Below, piece after piece: positions 42,542 to 49,775 of a stretch of DNA of 59,604 nucleotides (position 1 is its first letter; every line of letters begins with the position of its first letter). A model generated the notes under the pieces. That model had not been told where the DNA came from and ran no database searches. It was given only the letters and a program-made list of their open reading frames with translations. The DNA comes from Candidatus Sericytochromatia bacterium (lineage in GTDB: Bacteria > Cyanobacteriota > Sericytochromatia > UBA7694). The stretch is taken from positions 1 to 59,604 of the forward strand of contig JADMKE010000022.1 in assembly GCA_018780035.1 (NCBI GenBank), in the 5' to 3' direction. The position numbers were made by a program, and so were the translations under genes.

Positions 42542-43411
42542 ATGGAAAAAGCCATTCTGACCTGTGCCCTAACAGGGGTGTTGACGGATCCTCTCACTCA
42601 CCGTGTGCCTGTAACCCCAGCAGAAATGGCCGAGGCGGCTTATGAGGCCTGGAATGCGGGTGCCAGTATTGTGCATTGCCATTTTCGCGATCAGCGCCCT
42701 GGCAAAGGGGCTCTGCCCACTTGGAACCCCACTGTGGTCGCAGAGATTTGTCAGGCCATTCGCGAGCGGGTGCCTGAGCTGATTCTGAATATGTCCACCG
42801 GCATTGCTGGGCCAGATATTTCAGGCCCTTTGGCCTGTTTAGAGGCCGTCAAACCCGAAATGGCAGCCCTCAATTCGGGGTCGCTCAATTACCTCAAAAC
42901 CCGCTCAGATGGGTCTTGGGCTTGGCCACCGATGCTCTTCGACAATCCGGTTGAAAAGGTCAAAGCCTGTTTGGATGCCATGCGCCAGTGGGGCGTGATG
43001 CCCGAATGTGAGTGTTTTGATACCGGCATTATCCGCAGTTTGGGGATGTTCGAGCAGAATGGCATGTTGGACCGCCCTTTCAGCGTCTCGCTGGTGGTGG
43101 GGGTGGCCAGTGGCATGCCTGCCGATCCGCGTTGGCTGCCGCTTTTAAAGGAGTTGGTGCCCACAGCTGCGCCTTGGCAGGTGATTGCGATTGGGCGCGA
43201 AGAGGTTTGGGCCATGCACCGTGCGGCTGCAGAGTACGGGGGCAATTTGCGTACAGGTTTAGAAGATACTTTTTATCTGCCCGATGGCAGCAAAACCAAT
43301 TCCAATGGGGCCCTGATTGCGGCTTTGGCAAAGACAGCCCAGGCTGCAGGACGGGAAGTGGCTTCTCCACGCGAAGCGCGGCAGCGCTTGGGTTTAGCGG
43401 GCTTGAACTGA
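42542..43411 (+). CDS. BKACE / DUF849 beta-keto acid cleavage enzyme
   Basis: 289 residues. ILTCALTGVLTDP at the start, ASIVHCHFRD (zinc ligands His-x-His) and the TIM-barrel words LNMSTG, PEMAALNSGSLNY, CECFDTG and RTGLEDTFY identify the 3-keto-5-aminohexanoate cleavage enzyme (Kce/BKACE) family. These use acetyl-CoA and Zn2+ to convert a beta-keto acid into acetoacetate and a new CoA ester. The substrate is set by pocket residues and cannot be told here; no lysine-fermentation genes are adjacent. It follows the barrel gene by 2 bp and meets a small minus-strand gene 3 bp after its stop. Confidence 0.92.
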   Translation: MEKAILTCALTGVLTDPLTHRVPVTPAEMAEAAYEAWNAGASIVHCHFRDQRPGKGALPTWNPTVVAEICQAIRERVPELILNMSTGIAGPDISGPLACLEAVKPEMAALNSGSLNYLKTRSDGSWAWPPMLFDNPVEKVKACLDAMRQWGVMPECECFDTGIIRSLGMFEQNGMLDRPFSVSLVVGVASGMPADPRWLPLLKELVPTAAPWQVIAIGREEVWAMHRAAAEYGGNLRTGLEDTFYLPDGSKTNSNGALIAALAKTAQAAGREVASPREARQRLGLAGLN

Positions 43412-43414
43412 GAT

Positions 43415-43573
43415 TTAGCCAATTCTCAGGGCCAACTGATCGTAGATGCGAATGGCCTGAATGAGTTCGGGGTGGCGCTCAAACTCCATGCCATTGAGCA
43501 GGACGAGGTAATAACCTTCTTGCCAGCAGAGTACGATCTTGCCGAGGCGTCCTTCTTTGTTTCTTAAACTCAT
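43415..43573 (-). CDS. 52-residue conserved-looking small protein
   Basis: ATG at 43573, stop at 43415. GGAAGGG (43581-43587) lies seven bases upstream, one of the best ribosome binding sites in the window. The product starts MSLRNKEGRLGKIVLCWQEG and ends YDQLALRIG; it has an even mix of strand- and helix-forming residues, with YYLVLLNGMEFERHPEL in the middle. No signal peptide or membrane helix. No family is recognised. Good codon structure, full ribosome binding site and tight packing against the BKACE stop argue that it is real. Confidence 0.65.
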   Translation of the reverse strand: MSLRNKEGRLGKIVLCWQEGYYLVLLNGMEFERHPELIQAIRIYDQLALRIG

Positions 43574-43699
43574 GGGCTGACCCTTCCAGGTTAAAATAGT
43601 CTTTGAGGCTGTCCCCGACAGTCGCTCATGTTTACCAAGACGTAAAGATGAAAAGAAAGTTCACTTTTTGTCAACAAAATAACCGGAGCAATACCAACC

Positions 43700-44029
43700 A
43701 TGCCAATTCTTTATGAAGACAAAACCCTGGTCTGTGATGATCAGGCCCTGACCATCAAAAATTATTATTTCCCCTGGGGCAGTCGCCGCGTCGGCTATAG
43801 CAGTATCAAAGGGCTCAAAGATCAAGATATGACGGCCCTCAACGGCGGCTGGCGGATTTGGGGCATGGGTTTGACTCCCGAGTGGTACCATTTGGATATC
43901 GGTCGCCCCAAGAAAAAACGCCAGATGGTGCTGGATTTGGGCGAGTTTATCAAGGTGGTGATTACCCCCGATGAACACGATACCGTGCTGGGCATTTTGG
44001 AGCGCAAAACGGGTTTGAATCCAGAATGA
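43700..44029 (+). CDS. Small protein, possible PH-like domain
   Basis: 109 residues; GGAG lies about 13 nt upstream. Segments such as LVCDDQALTIKNYYFPWGSRRVGYSSIKGLK and LTPEWYHLDIG alternate beta-strands in the manner of bacterial PH-like domains (a family of small antiparallel barrels), but the match is by pattern only. No signal peptide. Its last 39 bases (43989-44027) recur almost exactly at 46977-47015, which makes its 3' end the boundary of a duplicated or inserted block. The next gene starts 7 bp after the stop. Confidence 0.7.
   Translation: MPILYEDKTLVCDDQALTIKNYYFPWGSRRVGYSSIKGLKDQDMTALNGGWRIWGMGLTPEWYHLDIGRPKKKRQMVLDLGEFIKVVITPDEHDTVLGILERKTGLNPE
43989..44027 (+). repeat. Direct repeat copy A (3' end of the PH-like gene)
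   Basis: 39 bases ending two before the stop codon's last bases; identical at 38 of 39 positions to 46977-47015 in the same orientation. The two copies bracket the three-gene cassette at 44037-46849. Confidence 0.9.
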
Positions 44030-44036
44030 TGTAATC

Positions 44037-45020
44037 ATGTTCAAACATTTTGATGCTCTAAAAGAGCTCCAATCTCAATCATCTCAATTCAAACACAAAC
44101 GCTCTGAAGAATCCGATCGTCATTTTCAACAGGGCATTCAATTATTGCAAATGGCTGTAGCACAAAAATTTAGCAATCCCAATACCTTGGGAGATGCTGC
44201 TGATGCCATTGCTTTGGCTTTGAAATTCAATACCCAAAACCCTGAACTGTATGCTGTGATGGGCTATCTCTTGATTTTGGTTGAGGATTTTTACCAGGCC
44301 TTGCGTTTTTTAAGGGCTGCTTTAAAATTAGCTCCCGATGATCAGCAAGCCCAATCATTGCTCCATTATGCGCAAGCGCAAATGATGCAAATGCCAAAGC
44401 CGGGTTCTGTTGTTCAGCCAGAAGCCAATAACCCTGTTCTTTTCTCAAATACCCAAGATCTGGATTACGATGATTTGTATGACCAAGTTGAAAAAGTGAT
44501 TCAAACTCAAGTGCTTCAGTTGATGCAGGATGCTTTGCCTTATGACAAACCAACCAAAGACAGGGCATTTTATTTAAAACTTGAGCAGACAGTTATGTCA
44601 CTGGAGAATCAATATCAACAAATAACAGACAATATCCAAATTGTCGATCAAGAAATTGAGACTTCAGATCTCAAAAATCAGCTCAAGCCGATGGAGAGTC
44701 GTTTAAAGCAATATAAAACTTGTCTACAGGCCTGTGAGGCATTTCAAGAGCTTGACACCCAAATCAATGTCCTCGAAAAAGAGGTGCTAGAATTAAATCA
44801 GCAGTTAAAAACAGAGCTTTCGCAGTTCCAATTATCTGCAATAGACAGCGCTTTAGAAGCAATTATGGATACCTGTGATACCCTTGCTGATCGCTTAGAT
44901 GGTTTGGAAAAACAGGGCTACTCGATTGCCTCTTTAGAAGAGATCTATGCTCAAGTTGTGAGCCACATTGAGAAGCTAAACGAAAGTTATGACGATGCCT
45001 CAGCAAAAAATCAGCATTGA
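44037..45020 (+). CDS. TPR and coiled-coil protein
   Basis: 327 residues. Residues ~25-115 form two to three TPR-like helix pairs (DAADAIALALKFNTQNPELY, DFYQALRFLRAALKLAPDD), giving a protein-binding scaffold. Residues ~165-315 are rich in Gln, Glu and Leu with heptad spacing (QYQQITDNIQIVDQEIETSD, QLKTELSQFQL), predicting a long coiled coil. No signal peptide, membrane helix or enzyme motif. It is the first gene of a compact three-gene cassette and could be a chaperone or adaptor for the next protein, as TPR proteins often are for secreted effectors; this role is inferred. Confidence 0.75.
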   Translation: MFKHFDALKELQSQSSQFKHKRSEESDRHFQQGIQLLQMAVAQKFSNPNTLGDAADAIALALKFNTQNPELYAVMGYLLILVEDFYQALRFLRAALKLAPDDQQAQSLLHYAQAQMMQMPKPGSVVQPEANNPVLFSNTQDLDYDDLYDQVEKVIQTQVLQLMQDALPYDKPTKDRAFYLKLEQTVMSLENQYQQITDNIQIVDQEIETSDLKNQLKPMESRLKQYKTCLQACEAFQELDTQINVLEKEVLELNQQLKTELSQFQLSAIDSALEAIMDTCDTLADRLDGLEKQGYSIASLEEIYAQVVSHIEKLNESYDDASAKNQH

Positions 45021-45041
45021 ACTGAAGGAGAAATAGAGCTT

Positions 45042-46124
45042 ATGCAGAGTCTTCCCAGCACAGGTGCCGTTACAGGAAGTGGGGGCCCTCCTCCTCCGCA
45101 AAAGCCAATCGGAGGACCAACGGGTTCATCCCATGCATCTGCTGCGCCAGCGAAAGCTCCAGAGAAGCCTTCTGCCTCGGCTTTTCAGTCCGCTAAAAAA
45201 GCCCAAGCGGGCCCAAGTGGTGATGACAGTGGTACAAGTCCCTCTGAAGTTGCCGCTTCTGCCCCCAAGGCTGCCAGCAGTGTTAGAAAAGGGGGGAGTG
45301 CTGCATCTGCTGTTCAACTGGATAGTGCACCCCCTGTGAGTTGGGTGGGTTCATCATCAACTCATTCTCCCGTTGACCATAAATCTGCTGTTGCTGATGG
45401 AAAAGCTGTAGACGAAAATCCGGTTTCGGGACATATTACCCCATTGATTCTTCCGGATAATCTCAGCTTTTTATCAGGGGCTCAACAGGACAAGCTTAAA
45501 ACTGTAGTCAGGGGCTTGGCTGTTCTGGATAATTTTTGTCAGCGTAATATTCCTGGCGCACGGGCAATGGCTGTTCAGGATCTTACAACTTGTATAGGAA
45601 AAATAAATGCTAATTTATCAGTTGGAGATTCCAGAATTAGTTGCTTTTTAGGCACTATCGGTGGACATACTCAAGAAGCTGTCATTGCTGCTAATTTTGA
45701 GAGAAATGGAGAAACAGTTGCTGAGTTTAGTCATCCTATCCCCAATTCTGAGGTAGATGTAGTTAGCAAAACGCCTGAGGGTCAGACTATCTATAATCAA
45801 ATCAAGTCCGGTAGAGCTATTCCCGATTTATCTCTGGATCGGGGTCCTGAATTTGTGACCCAAATGGATCGTTCTATAACAGCTGCGATTAAAGATGGTG
45901 TCCCATTTGTTCGTTTGGTTGGTCCTAATTTATCGCAACCGATGACTGATCATGTGGATGCTCTACAAGCCACTCTGATCGCAACAGATACAGCCCTGCG
46001 AGCGGGTGGTCCTGAACCGGCAAAACCTGCAAATCTTTCCCAAGGACTCTTTGATGCTTTAAAAGCCAATATTGCTGCAGGGAAACCTTTGAACATATCA
46101 CTTAGCTGCCTAATACTTGGATAA
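45042..46124 (+). CDS. Disordered-head protein with PD-(D/E)xK-like C-terminal domain
   Basis: 360 residues; GAAGGAG lies about 10 nt upstream. Residues 1-130 are Pro/Ser/Ala/Gly-rich and probably disordered (GGPPPPQKP at the start). The C-terminal part (~145-330) has a pattern suggestive of a PD-(D/E)xK nuclease: Glu212 in GGHTQEAVIAANF, Asp239 in NSEVDVVS and Gln253-x-Lys255 in IYNQIKSG, spaced 14 residues from Asp. The QIKSG word is common in nuclease toxins and restriction enzymes. Only pattern supports this; no specific family is recognised. The architecture, with a flanking adaptor and an unknown third gene, would fit an effector. Other folds are possible. Confidence 0.6.
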   Translation: MQSLPSTGAVTGSGGPPPPQKPIGGPTGSSHASAAPAKAPEKPSASAFQSAKKAQAGPSGDDSGTSPSEVAASAPKAASSVRKGGSAASAVQLDSAPPVSWVGSSSTHSPVDHKSAVADGKAVDENPVSGHITPLILPDNLSFLSGAQQDKLKTVVRGLAVLDNFCQRNIPGARAMAVQDLTTCIGKINANLSVGDSRISCFLGTIGGHTQEAVIAANFERNGETVAEFSHPIPNSEVDVVSKTPEGQTIYNQIKSGRAIPDLSLDRGPEFVTQMDRSITAAIKDGVPFVRLVGPNLSQPMTDHVDALQATLIATDTALRAGGPEPAKPANLSQGLFDALKANIAAGKPLNISLSCLILG

Positions 46125-46135
46125 GGTAAAAACAG

Positions 46136-46849
46136 ATGCCCTATTACCCGATGTACGCCTTTTGTGAAAAACCGATTCAATTGCCCAAATTGGCTTTGGC
46201 CATTGCACAGCAGATGCAGCCTTATTTTAATCAGGTGCGTTTGGAAATCAAATTGCCTGAAGAGAGCATCAAAACCTTTACTCAGGCATCTGAATTGCAG
46301 GCCTTTGTGCAAACACCTGGCCTGGAATTACTGCGTTTTCAATGCCAAAGTGAACTGCACCAAATAGAAATTTGGCCCACGCATCAAGGGTATGATCTCA
46401 AGATTGACCTGTGGGATTTCCCCTCAGATCTGTATGATGAGGGTCTGGTAACAGCTTCTCATCGCAAAGAAAAACGCCAATTGGTTGAAGCCTTACATGG
46501 CTTATTGCTGAACAATCCCAATGTTTTATTGACCTATCTCAGCAATTTTAACAATAAATTTGAGGGCGATTTTGATACCTATGATCTCGCTGATTTGATC
46601 CGCGCTGTTCTCAGCCAGCCTGAAATGCCGGATACAGCTCTTTTATTTGAATATACTGAGCTGATCTGCTTTTTAGGTCTGGGTCAAAAAGTAGCCCAAA
46701 CGCCCTTTCAGAAGCTAATGCCTGAATTGGCAAAATCGTTTAAAGTGCTACAAAAAAAAACGAATTGGCAATTAATGGCATATCAAGATTCAGAGTTGTG
46801 TCCTTCATTTATTTCTGAAGACGCATCGTTTCAGCAGTCTTATTTATAA
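46136..46849 (+). CDS. Hypothetical protein, third gene of the cassette
   Basis: 237 residues, 11 bp after the upstream stop. It appears soluble and mostly helical, with an acidic, aromatic middle (GYDLKIDLWDFPSDLYDEGL) and no signal peptide, membrane helix or catalytic motif that can be seen. No family is recognised. If the upstream protein is a nuclease effector, this one sits where an immunity protein would be expected, and its acidic character would suit binding a basic active-site cleft; that is inference from gene order. Confidence 0.65.
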   Translation: MPYYPMYAFCEKPIQLPKLALAIAQQMQPYFNQVRLEIKLPEESIKTFTQASELQAFVQTPGLELLRFQCQSELHQIEIWPTHQGYDLKIDLWDFPSDLYDEGLVTASHRKEKRQLVEALHGLLLNNPNVLLTYLSNFNNKFEGDFDTYDLADLIRAVLSQPEMPDTALLFEYTELICFLGLGQKVAQTPFQKLMPELAKSFKVLQKKTNWQLMAYQDSELCPSFISEDASFQQSYL

Positions 46850-46870
46850 GCTGTTACTTGAATTCTTTAC

Positions 46871-46973
46871 CTTCTAATAAGCTCAAATGACGTCAGAAAA
46901 GCATCACAATTCCAGCCATTTGCCGCCTTCGGCCAGATGGGTTAAGACCAAATCGGGCAAGCCGCTCTGGCGG
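46871..46973 (-). pseudogene. Decayed copy of the recG 3' end
   Basis: 46912-46973 matches recG bases 49904-49965 at 55 of 62 positions, in the same orientation, and 46873-46902 resembles the final recG codons near 49781-49813; about 85 intervening bases are missing. It is therefore a remnant of the last part of recG with an internal deletion. It joins directly to the copied 3' end of the PH-like gene at 46977. Confidence 0.85.
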
Positions 46974-46976
46974 ATT

Positions 46977-47015
46977 TGGGCATTTTGGAGCGCAAGACGG
47001 GTTTGAATCCAGAAT
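46977..47015 (+). repeat. Direct repeat copy B (3' end of the PH-like gene)
   Basis: 38 of 39 bases identical to 43989-44027, same orientation. It abuts the recG remnant on the left and the pseudogene at 47028 on the right, marking a recombination junction. Confidence 0.9.
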
Positions 47016-47027
47016 AGCCCAGCTTAA

Positions 47028-48058
47028 TTAGAGCCGTGTTTGGTTTGTCCCATCAATAAAATGGCTTTTCTGTGCGGCATCCAGGTTCTCTTTTTCCAGG
47101 TTTTTGAGCAAGGTTTTGTTGTTCTCTTGGGCTTGAATGCCGTCCAGCAGTGCAAACATACTGTCCACAGTGTCTTGAAAATAGAGTTTTTCGGTGGTTA
47201 AGACCAATTCCAGGTTTTCGGGGGCCAATTGGCTTTGGTTTTCGCCCATGGCCCGCAGCGCAGGCAAATAGTCTTCGCTGCGACAGCCGTTGAGCAGCTA
47301 AAGCCGATAATGATCCTGAGTCAGGGCTTGAGGAAGCGGGCTGTCTTGCCCTTGTAGGGATTTATACATCAAGACGGCTCCCAATTCTTGGGGATGCTGG
47401 TTTTCGGGGTTGATTAAAATATTGCCCTCACTTTTGCCTTCTATCGAGAGCCTTCCAGCCTGTTCCAGCTCTGCGACTTTTTTGAGGACGGCTTGGTTAT
47501 TTTTACCGAGTACTTTTTTCAGGGCCTCCAGATCTTCATAAACCACTTTTCCCGGTGCAGGCGCACCGGGCATGCCCTCCCAATTGATCGTGACCTTAAA
47601 TTTAGCATCAAAATCCAGGCCCGAGCCGTAGCGGGCATGGCCAGCATACATAAAGACATCACTTTGGTCCATGCCTTCTAATGTGGCTGAGCGGTGGCTG
47701 GCACCCACTGTTTCTTGATTCTCAAGCCGTGGGCCGAATCAGGCGGACCACGGCATGCACAGGTTGCCCATCTTTAATGCCGATATTCTCTTTGACCAGG
47801 TACTCGTAATCCTCTTGGGGATTTTGTCCTGCTGCTTTTAAAAGTTCCAGGGCTCTCACTGCTTTGGCCCTGATAGAGATCTGCGACAGGGGGGGGAAAA
47901 ACCGTTTCTTCTGGGAGTGTTTCAGGAAGGGCCTTGGTGATGGGGATTGCTGCTGGCGTCGGCTGAGCTTGTAATGCCGGGGACGATGGCCAAATTAGGC
48001 GGGCAATGGGTGAAAGTTCGGGCATTTCTTCTCTCTTGTCAGAAATCGGTTGGGTCAA
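47028..48058 (-). pseudogene. Disrupted gene with caspase/CHAT-like motifs
   Basis: Three minus-strand frames join into one protein of about 340 residues. The first (48058 leftwards, starting MTQPISDKREEMPELSP) runs into a G8 tract (47889-47896); removing one base opens RAKAVRALELLKAAGQNP, which reaches a TGA near 47728. A second shift there opens RLENQETVGASHRSATLEG, which continues to an in-frame TAG at 47298-47300, after which the reading resumes to 47028. The recoverable motifs MYAGHARYGSG and LLNGCRSEDY place a His and a Cys as in caspase-clan/CHAT peptidases, by analogy only. Two shifts and a stop mean it is inactive unless the assembly is wrong. It ends 12 bp from the recG/PH scar. Confidence 0.75.
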
Positions 48059-48193
48059 AATCTGTCTATATTATATCAGCGGGTTGTTGTTTCCAAGACC
48101 TCTCGGGTTGGACTTCTATACTTGCTAATTTTTCGGTTATATGTTTTGCTGCTTTATCCCAGGTATTTATTTTCTTTTAAATTGAGAGGCCTT

Positions 48194-49741
48194 ATGCACC
48201 ACGAAGTAGAAACCTTACTCACGCTCCTGCTGATTGCTACTTCTGTTGCGATTTTGGTGCGCTATGTTCAATTGCCTTATACGGTGATGCTGGTTTTGGG
48301 GGGCTTGGTCTTGGGCGTTTTGCACTATCTGCCAGAAGTCCAAATGACCCCTGAAATTGTGATGACGATTTTTTTACCCATCCTGCTCTTTGAAGCGGCG
48401 ATCAATATCGAATACAGCCATCTCAAAGCGGATCTGAAGTCGATTTTAACCATGGCCGTGCTGGGTGTGTTGATCAGTCTCTTTGTGACGGCGGGGGTGA
48501 TGCATTGGCTGGGCGGCTTGCCTTGGCTGATTGCCTTGCTCTTTGGCTCGCTGATTGTGGCAACAGATCCGGTCTCGGTTTTGGCCATTTTTAAAAAGCT
48601 GGGGGTTCCCCATCGGTTGACCGCCATTGTCGAAGGAGAGAGTCTGTTTAATGATGGCACTGCCATTGTCGCTTTCCAGATTATTCTGGCGGTGGTGGTC
48701 TCTGGCCGTTTTAGTGCCGTGGATGGGATTCAAAAGTTTTTGGTCGTCTGTTTGGGTGGGCTGGCCGTTGGCTTGGTGATTGCTTATGGTGCAATTGTGC
48801 TGCTTGAAAAAATTGATGACCATTTATTGGAATTGATGATCACCACCGTTTTGGCCTATGGCGCGTATATGGTGGCTGAAAGTTTACATGTTTCAGGTGT
48901 AATTGCCGTTGTTTCTGCGGGAATTATGGTTGGCAATATGGGCTGGGAACGGGCCATGACCGCGACGACACGGGTCGCGGTTTTGACTTTTTGGGAATAT
49001 GCGGCCTTTGTGATTAATTCTCTGATTTTCCTGCTGATTGGCTTACAAATTCACCTGGATGAATTGCTGCGTTTTGCGCCTTTGATTGGCATCGGTATTT
49101 TGGCTTTATTTGCAGGTAGAATTCTGGCGATTTATCCCCTGGCCTGGGCTTTAAATGCCGGTTTGAAGGCCCGCTTGCCGATGAAATGGATGCATATTCT
49201 GGTCTGGGGCAATCTCAAAGGGGCCCTTTCGATGGCTTTGGTGATGAGTTTGCCTGCAGATGTGCCCTACCGCAAGGAATTGTTGGTGACTATCTTTGGT
49301 GTGGTTTTGTTTTCGCTCTTGGTGCCTGGTTTTAGCATGACCTTTTTTCTCAAATGGCTCAAGCTGGCTCAAAAAGACACCATTGCAGAAAGGTTTGAAT
49401 TGCTGCAGGGCGAATTGGTTGCCGTGCGTTCAGCCTTGGCCGAATTAGAGCTGATGCACGCCTCGGGTAAGTTTTCCAAACTGATTTATGAAGCGCAAAA
49501 AGCCACATATACGCAGCGCTTTGAATCTGTCGAAAAAGAGATTGCTCAGCTTCAAAGCACAGAACCCGAACTGGTTCAGCTGATGTCGAATATGGCTCAA
49601 AAACATCTCTTAATCACCCAAAAGAGTTCCGTTCAATCCGCTTTCCGCAACGGTATTCTCTCAGCGGGTGCCTCTCAAGCTTTGGTGCATGATCTGAATC
49701 GTCAGATTGATGATTTGGAGATCTCCGACAGTGCGCATTAA
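48194..49741 (+). CDS. CPA1-family Na+/H+ antiporter (NhaP-like)
   Basis: 515 residues from ATG 48194 (GAGAGG at 48184-48189); the frame is open further upstream to 48050 but that part is not typical of the family. About 12 transmembrane helices are visible. TDPVSVLAIFKKLG and ESLFNDGTAIVAF are the paired ion-binding motifs of CPA1 exchangers. After the membrane domain comes a ~125-residue cytoplasmic tail with coiled-coil character (QLQSTEPELVQLMSNMAQKH), probably regulatory. It should exchange cytoplasmic Na+ for H+. It converges on recG. Confidence 0.92.
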   Translation: MHHEVETLLTLLLIATSVAILVRYVQLPYTVMLVLGGLVLGVLHYLPEVQMTPEIVMTIFLPILLFEAAINIEYSHLKADLKSILTMAVLGVLISLFVTAGVMHWLGGLPWLIALLFGSLIVATDPVSVLAIFKKLGVPHRLTAIVEGESLFNDGTAIVAFQIILAVVVSGRFSAVDGIQKFLVVCLGGLAVGLVIAYGAIVLLEKIDDHLLELMITTVLAYGAYMVAESLHVSGVIAVVSAGIMVGNMGWERAMTATTRVAVLTFWEYAAFVINSLIFLLIGLQIHLDELLRFAPLIGIGILALFAGRILAIYPLAWALNAGLKARLPMKWMHILVWGNLKGALSMALVMSLPADVPYRKELLVTIFGVVLFSLLVPGFSMTFFLKWLKLAQKDTIAERFELLQGELVAVRSALAELELMHASGKFSKLIYEAQKATYTQRFESVEKEIAQLQSTEPELVQLMSNMAQKHLLITQKSSVQSAFRNGILSAGASQALVHDLNRQIDDLEISDSAH

Positions 49742-49775
49742 AAAATGAGCTAAATAAGGTCTAACCAGACCCAAA

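Noticed and set aside
47889..47896. G8 tract treated as an active phase-variation switch
   Set aside because: The gene also carries a second shift and an in-frame stop, so changing this tract alone would not restore it.
48050..48193. Upstream extension of the antiporter to a start at 48050
   Set aside because: The added 48 residues are not like the family N-terminus and overlap the pseudogene start; ATG 48194 with GAGAGG upstream is better.
49758..49771. GGTCT/AGACC hairpin between the antiporter and recG genes
   Set aside because: Five-base stem with no T run on either side; too weak to call a terminator.
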